DNA of 17,369 bases. Origin: Flavobacteriales bacterium (lineage in GTDB: Bacteria; Bacteroidota; Bacteroidia; Flavobacteriales; Flavobacteriaceae). Below are positions 14,359 to 17,369 of the stretch, in pieces. Location of the stretch: NCBI GenBank assembly GCA_027003085.1, contig JALWYR010000147.1:1-17369 (forward strand), written 5' to 3'. The notes below the pieces were generated by a model, which saw nothing but the letters and a program-made list of their open reading frames with translations, was not told where the DNA came from and did no database searches. How positions within the stretch are numbered: position 1 is the stretch's first letter; each line of letters starts with the position of its first letter. The position numbers were made by a program, and so were the translations under genes.

Positions 14359-14377
14359 AAAAAGCCCGAAGGGCTTT
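14359..14377 (-). terminator. Terminator of the DUF3109 gene, embedded in a repeat copy
   Basis: On the minus strand AAAGCCC (14377-14371), loop TTC, GGGCTTT (14367-14361), then TT. It lies 15 bp past the DUF3109 stop. It falls in the 3' half of the last 30-bp motif copy, so the repeat seems to have been adapted as, or to be derived from, a terminator. Confidence 0.6.
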
Positions 14378-14391
14378 GAAGCGCCAATAAA

Positions 14392-14973
14392 CTATCGTTT
14401 TTTGTTCTGCTCACACGCCCGGGCCACGGCTTCCAACTCGGTATACCATTCGGGTCCGAACTTTCGCGTTAGGGGTTCCTTCAAAAAACGGTATAGCGGC
14501 ACGTTCAACTTTTCGCCCAAAGCACAGGCCGGCGAACATACGTCCCAATGCTCCACATTGACCGCCGTAAAATCGGTGTATTCGGTCAGCCGCACCGGAT
14601 AAAGATGGCAGGAAATAGGCTTGGGAAAATCAATCCGGCCGGCACGCCAGGCCATTTCAATTGCGCATAGTGCAACACGGTTTTCGTCGAAAACCACAAA
14701 AGCGCACTCGGCTCCATCGACAAGCGTGGTGGTCCAATCGCCGTCGGCATCCTTCATATAAAGGCCTTGCCGCTCCACTGCCCGGATGCCTTCGGGACGC
14801 ATAAAGGGGCGCACCTGCGGGTAGATTTGCTCCAAAACGGCCAGTTCGTCCTCCTCCAAAGGCGCTCCGGAATCGCCTTGCACACAACATTCACCCTTGC
14901 AAGCCTGCAAATCGCAAACAAAACGCCGCTCGAAAAGATCGGCGGATATCAGTGTGCGTCCCAGCTGTATCAT
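14392..14973 (-). CDS. DUF3109-family cysteine-cluster protein
   Basis: A 193-residue cytosolic protein of the DUF3109 family, related in style to YkgJ-type Zn/Fe-cluster proteins. Cysteines fall in the family pattern: C20, C25, C29 and C30 in VCDLQACKGECCVQGDSGAPL, then C90, C103, C122 (ISCHLYPVR), C146 and C150 (WDVCSPAC). They probably bind a metal or Fe-S cluster; the biochemical role is not known. The frame is open upstream to 15048, but that part overlaps the tRNA gene, so the start must be the ATG at 14973 (MIQLGRTLIS, the family's usual opening) or 14979 (MLMIQ...). The start lies only 4-10 nt after the T-run of the tRNA's terminator, so expression may depend on read-through from the tRNA promoter. 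A terminator follows 15 bp after its stop. Confidence 0.85.
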   Translation of the reverse strand: MIQLGRTLISADLFERRFVCDLQACKGECCVQGDSGAPLEEDELAVLEQIYPQVRPFMRPEGIRAVERQGLYMKDADGDWTTTLVDGAECAFVVFDENRVALCAIEMAWRAGRIDFPKPISCHLYPVRLTEYTDFTAVNVEHWDVCSPACALGEKLNVPLYRFLKEPLTRKFGPEWYTELEAVARACEQNKKR

Positions 14974-14982
14974 AAGCATTAT

Positions 14983-15009
14983 AAAAAAAGGAGGACGCTT
15001 CCGTCCTCC
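14983..15009 (-). terminator. Rho-independent terminator of tRNA-Asn
   Basis: On the minus strand GGAGGACG, loop GAAG, CGTCCTCC, then seven Ts (14989-14983). The stem is a perfect 8 bp. It begins 8 nt after the tRNA's last base and ends just before the DUF3109 start codon. Confidence 0.9.
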
Positions 15010-15016
15010 CTCCTTG

Positions 15017-15090
15017 CTCCCCCAGCTGGACTTGAACCAGCGACACATGGATTAACAGTCCACTGCTCTAACCAACTGAGCTATGGGGGA
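15017..15090 (-). tRNA. tRNA-Asn (anticodon GTT)
   Basis: A 74-nt cloverleaf on the minus strand. The acceptor stem TCCCCCA / TGGGGGA is perfect, with discriminator G. The D-arm contains AGCTCAGTTGGTTAGAGC, the anticodon loop is CTGTTAA giving GTT (Asn), and the T-arm holds GTTCAAGTC. CCA is not encoded: the genome continues CAA after the discriminator, so CCA must be added by the enzyme. A promoter lies just upstream and a terminator just downstream. Confidence 0.97.
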
Positions 15091-15107
15091 GTGTTGCTTT
15101 GCGTGTG

Positions 15108-15138
15108 CAAATATATAATCATTTTCTTTTTTACGCAA
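15108..15138 (-). promoter_or_regulatory. Bacteroidota-type promoter of tRNA-Asn
   Basis: On the minus strand TTG (15138-15136), a 20-bp spacer, then TATATTTG (15115-15108), a perfect match to the TAnnTTTG -7 consensus. Transcription would begin near 15101, about 10 nt before the tRNA 5' end. Confidence 0.7.
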
Positions 15139-15303
15139 GAGGTAAAAAAAATTTTTTCGGATTGTGGACGGCCGGGGATTTTTATTAAATCAAAGAATTG
15201 CAATTTTTTCAATGGGTTTTTGATAAGTATACAAATTCGATGCTCCATTATTTTAATCTATCGAAAACAGACAAATAAATGAGCCTGTCCGGTGGAAAAT
15301 GCT

Positions 15304-15311
15304 TAAATTTG
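15304..15311 (+). promoter_or_regulatory. -7 element TAAATTTG of the aconitase gene
   Basis: A perfect match to TAnnTTTG. No clear TTTG is seen at the usual -33 distance, so the promoter may need an activator or be weak. A start near 15318 leaves a leader of about 20 nt to the ATG at 15338. It also argues against the in-frame upstream ATG at 15299. Confidence 0.4.
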
Positions 15312-15337
15312 TGTGCAAACCCAACAAAATCGAAACC

Positions 15338-17369
15338 ATGGTAAAAGACCTTGATATGATCAAACGGGTGTATGCCAACATCCCCGAGCGGGTGGAGCGT
15401 GCACGCCAAATTGTAGGACGTCCGTTGACGCTTTCCGAAAAAATATTGTATAGCCACCTTTGGCAAGGCATGCCCGACCGGGCCTATGCGCGTGCCAAAG
15501 ATTACGTAAAATTCAAAGTGGACCGCGTGGCCATGCAAGATGCCACGGCCCAAATGGCCCTGCTTCAATTTATGATGGCCGGACGCGACAAGGTAGCCGT
15601 GCCTTCCACCGTCCACCTCGACCACCTGATTCAGGCCTATATGGGTGCCGACAAAGACCTCCAAGAAGCCATCAACCGCAACAACGAAGTCTATAACTTC
15701 CTGGAAAGCGCTTCGCGCAAATACGGCATCGGTTTTTGGAAACCCGGAGCGGGAATTATTCACCAGGTGGTATTGGAAAATTACGCCTTCCCCGGCGGCA
15801 TGATGATCGGAACCGATTCGCATACGCCCAATGCCGGCGGTCTGGGCATGGTGGCCATCGGTGTAGGCGGCGCCGACGCTGTGGATGCCATGGCCGGAAT
15901 GCCGTGGGAACTCAAATGGCCCAAACTCATCGGCGTTAAGCTTACCGGAAAACTCAGCGGTTGGGCTGCGCCCAAAGATGTCATCCTCCGCGTGGCCGGC
16001 ATTTTGACCGTTAAGGGTGGAACCGGCGCCATCATCGAATATTTCGGCCCGGGAGCCCACAGCATTTCGGCCACCGGCAAAGGCACCATTTGTAATATGG
16101 GTGCCGAAGTGGGTGCCACCACTTCCAACTTCGCCTACGACGAAGCCATGGAACGCTATCTGCGTGCAACCGGCCGCGACGAAGTGGCCGATATGGCCAA
16201 TGCCATCAAACCCTACCTTCAAGCCGACCCCGAAGTGTATGAAAATCCCGAAAAATACTACGACCAAGTTATCGAAATCAATCTAGACGAACTGGAACCG
16301 CGGCTCAACGGCCCCTTCACACCCGACCGGGAAACGCCCGTTAGCCGCATGAAACAAGAAGCACCGGCCAACGATTGGCCCTTGGAGGTGGAATGGGGGC
16401 TTATAGGTTCTTGCACCAACTCCTCCTACGAAGACCTTTCCCGGGCCGCATCGGTGGCCAAGCAAGCTTTGGACAAAGGCTTGAAACTCAAAGCCAAATT
16501 GGGTATCAACCCCGGCTCCGAACAAGTGCGCTACACGGCCGAACGCGACGGCATCCTGGAAGTGTTCGAAAAATTGGGTGCCACCATCTTTACCAATGCC
16601 TGCGGCCCTTGTATCGGACAATGGCGCCGTGATGATGTGGCCGACCAACACCGCAACACCATTGTGCATTCGTTCAACCGTAACTTCGTAAAACGAAACG
16701 ACGGCAACCCCAACACCCATGCCTTTGTGGCTTCGCCCGAAATGGTGATGGCCTTGGCCATCTCCGGCCGTTTGGATTTCGACCCGCGCACCGACACCCT
16801 GACCAACGACAAAGGAGAAACCGTCCGCTTGGACGAACCCACAGGCATGGAATTTCCGCCCCGCGGATTCGAAACCGACGATCCGGGATTTATTCCGCCT
16901 TCGGAAGATGGCTCCGATGTGGAAATCATCGTTAAACCCGACAGCGAACGCCTGCAATTGCTTACGCCTTTTCCCGCCTGGAACGGCGACAATATCTACA
17001 ACGCACCCTTGCTCATCAAAGTCAAAGGCAAGTGCACCACCGACCATATTTCACCGGCCGGACCCTGGCTCAAATACCGCGGCCATTTGGACAATATTTC
17101 CAACAACCTGCTTTCGGGCGGGGTGAACGCCTTTACGGGCAAAGCCGGCGAAACCAAAAATCCGCTAACGGGCAAGTATGAAAAAGTTTCCAAAGTGGCC
17201 CGCGACCTCAAAGAGGCCAAACTACAAAGCGTTATTGTGGGTGACCACAACTACGGCGAAGGTTCGTCGCGCGAACATGCGGCCATGGAACCGCGACACC
17301 TGGGCGTGATTGCCGTGATTGTCAAATCCTTTGCGCGCATCCACGAAACCAACCTCAAAAAACAAGGTA
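15338..17369 (+). CDS. acn: Aconitate hydratase, 3' end cut by the window
   Basis: An open frame running off the window after 677 complete codons; the family (mitochondrial-type aconitase) is about 750 residues, so most of domain 4 is missing. It isomerises citrate and isocitrate in the TCA cycle through a [4Fe-4S] cluster. Cluster ligands are C359 in IGSCTNSSYEDL, and C422 and C425 in NACGPCIGQW. Other marks: VPSTVHLDHLIQA near residue 92, GVGGADAVDAMAG near residue 179, and near the cut end VGDHNYGEGSSREHAAMEPR, the swivel-domain substrate motif. MVKDLDMIKRVYANIPERV matches the usual N-terminus. An in-frame ATG at 15299 would add MLKFVCKPNKIET, but a -7 promoter box lies after it, so 15338 is preferred. 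It is transcribed away from the tRNA gene. Confidence 0.95.
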   Translation, partial: MVKDLDMIKRVYANIPERVERARQIVGRPLTLSEKILYSHLWQGMPDRAYARAKDYVKFKVDRVAMQDATAQMALLQFMMAGRDKVAVPSTVHLDHLIQAYMGADKDLQEAINRNNEVYNFLESASRKYGIGFWKPGAGIIHQVVLENYAFPGGMMIGTDSHTPNAGGLGMVAIGVGGADAVDAMAGMPWELKWPKLIGVKLTGKLSGWAAPKDVILRVAGILTVKGGTGAIIEYFGPGAHSISATGKGTICNMGAEVGATTSNFAYDEAMERYLRATGRDEVADMANAIKPYLQADPEVYENPEKYYDQVIEINLDELEPRLNGPFTPDRETPVSRMKQEAPANDWPLEVEWGLIGSCTNSSYEDLSRAASVAKQALDKGLKLKAKLGINPGSEQVRYTAERDGILEVFEKLGATIFTNACGPCIGQWRRDDVADQHRNTIVHSFNRNFVKRNDGNPNTHAFVASPEMVMALAISGRLDFDPRTDTLTNDKGETVRLDEPTGMEFPPRGFETDDPGFIPPSEDGSDVEIIVKPDSERLQLLTPFPAWNGDNIYNAPLLIKVKGKCTTDHISPAGPWLKYRGHLDNISNNLLSGGVNAFTGKAGETKNPLTGKYEKVSKVARDLKEAKLQSVIVGDHNYGEGSSREHAAMEPRHLGVIAVIVKSFARIHETNLKKQG

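Larger units (their letters stand above)
13695..14372 (+). repeat. Six degenerate copies of a ~30-bp motif with hairpin core GGCTT-GCG-AAGCC
   Basis: Copies start at about 13695 (weakest), 13788, 13849, 14096, 14149 and 14343. The best copy (14149-14178) begins GGCTTGCGAAGCCGCGAAGC and continues with AAGAC and GAAGG. Others vary: GGCTCGCGAAGCCGCGAAAC at 13788, GGCTTGTGGAGCCGCGAGGG at 13849, GGCTCCCGGAGCTGCGGAGC at 14096. All lie on the same strand. The first half folds back on itself (GGCTT with AAGCC). Spacing is irregular (61, 247, 53, 194 bp and 93 for the first), so this is a dispersed family, not an array with fixed spacers. Confidence 0.65.
13676..14391. other. GC-rich, repeat-dense intergenic island B between convergent genes
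   Basis: About 715 bp between the RNase terminator and the end of the DUF3109 gene. It contains six degenerate copies of a roughly 30-bp motif, several perfect hairpins (14188-14203, 14213-14240, 14310-14327, 14361-14377), and short words built from GAAGG, GCGAAG and CCGGAG. One A/T-rich break (14003-14050) reads GAATTTTGAATTATGAATTG. The ORFs seen on both strands are Arg/Ala/Gly-rich, overlap each other and have no domain, so I call none of them genes. It shares the 13-mer TGCGTTCGTGGCG (14237-14249) with island A (2383-2395), which hints that both islands have a common origin. Confidence 0.7.

Noticed and set aside
13788..14372. CRISPR array
   Set aside because: Copies are degenerate, spacing is irregular and no cas gene is near.
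14974..15048. N-terminal extension of the DUF3109 frame
   Set aside because: It runs through the tRNA-Asn gene and its terminator, so it cannot be translated sensibly; the family starts at MIQLG.
15248..16267. 339-codon minus-strand ORF opposite aconitase
   Set aside because: Its translation is rich in Gly, His and Phe and lacks any domain, while the plus strand encodes aconitase with all cluster cysteines. It is an antisense shadow.

Overview
The window looks like Bacteroidota chromosome, probably from an environmental member of the phylum. Four things point there: a HU gene followed at once by a 30-codon Lys/Arg-rich gene and then an RNase E/G gene; TAnnTTTG-type promoter elements; DUF3109; and secreted proteins with a Cytophaga/Flavobacterium-like character. 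Coding regions are of moderate to fairly high GC, except for a clearly A/T-rich block at about 6.2-8.2 kb.

Layout. 98-2302 (minus strand): a small membrane-anchored protein, a Cys/Met-metabolism PLP enzyme and a PAP2 phosphatase; the last two are only 17 bp apart. 2303-3210: about 900 bp without a credible gene, very GC-rich and full of hairpins. It includes a 164-bp inverted-repeat element (2871-3034) that resembles a MITE or a structured RNA. 3211-6165 (minus): a 984-residue FAD plus Fe-S oxidoreductase of the D-lactate/D-2-hydroxyglutarate dehydrogenase (YdiJ-like) type. 6228-8144: A/T-rich accessory block with a 24-bp tandem repeat, an unrecognised 208-codon gene with a suspicious 5' end, and a lipoprotein made of two copies of an unfamiliar Cys-Cys module. 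8281-9699 (minus): secreted right-handed beta-helix protein, with an intergenic region of symmetric and direct repeats upstream of it. 10171-11199 (minus): adenosine deaminase-family enzyme of the adenine deaminase type.

11605-13624 (plus): HU, the 30-codon basic protein, a terminator, then ribonuclease E/G and a strong terminator. 13676-14391: a second GC-rich, hairpin-rich island lying between convergent genes. It holds six degenerate copies of a roughly 30-bp motif whose core folds as GGCTT/AAGCC. 14392-15090 (minus): a DUF3109 cysteine-cluster protein and, upstream of it, tRNA-Asn(GTT) with a good promoter and terminator. 15338-17369 (plus): aconitate hydratase, cut off by the window end.

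The core genes serve housekeeping roles: the TCA cycle, lactate/hydroxy-acid oxidation, purine salvage, RNA decay, nucleoid structure and sulfur amino-acid metabolism. They do not form one pathway. The least explained parts are the two GC-rich palindromic islands and the A/T-rich pair of genes at 6.3-8.1 kb. No complete defence, CRISPR or transposase system is visible.
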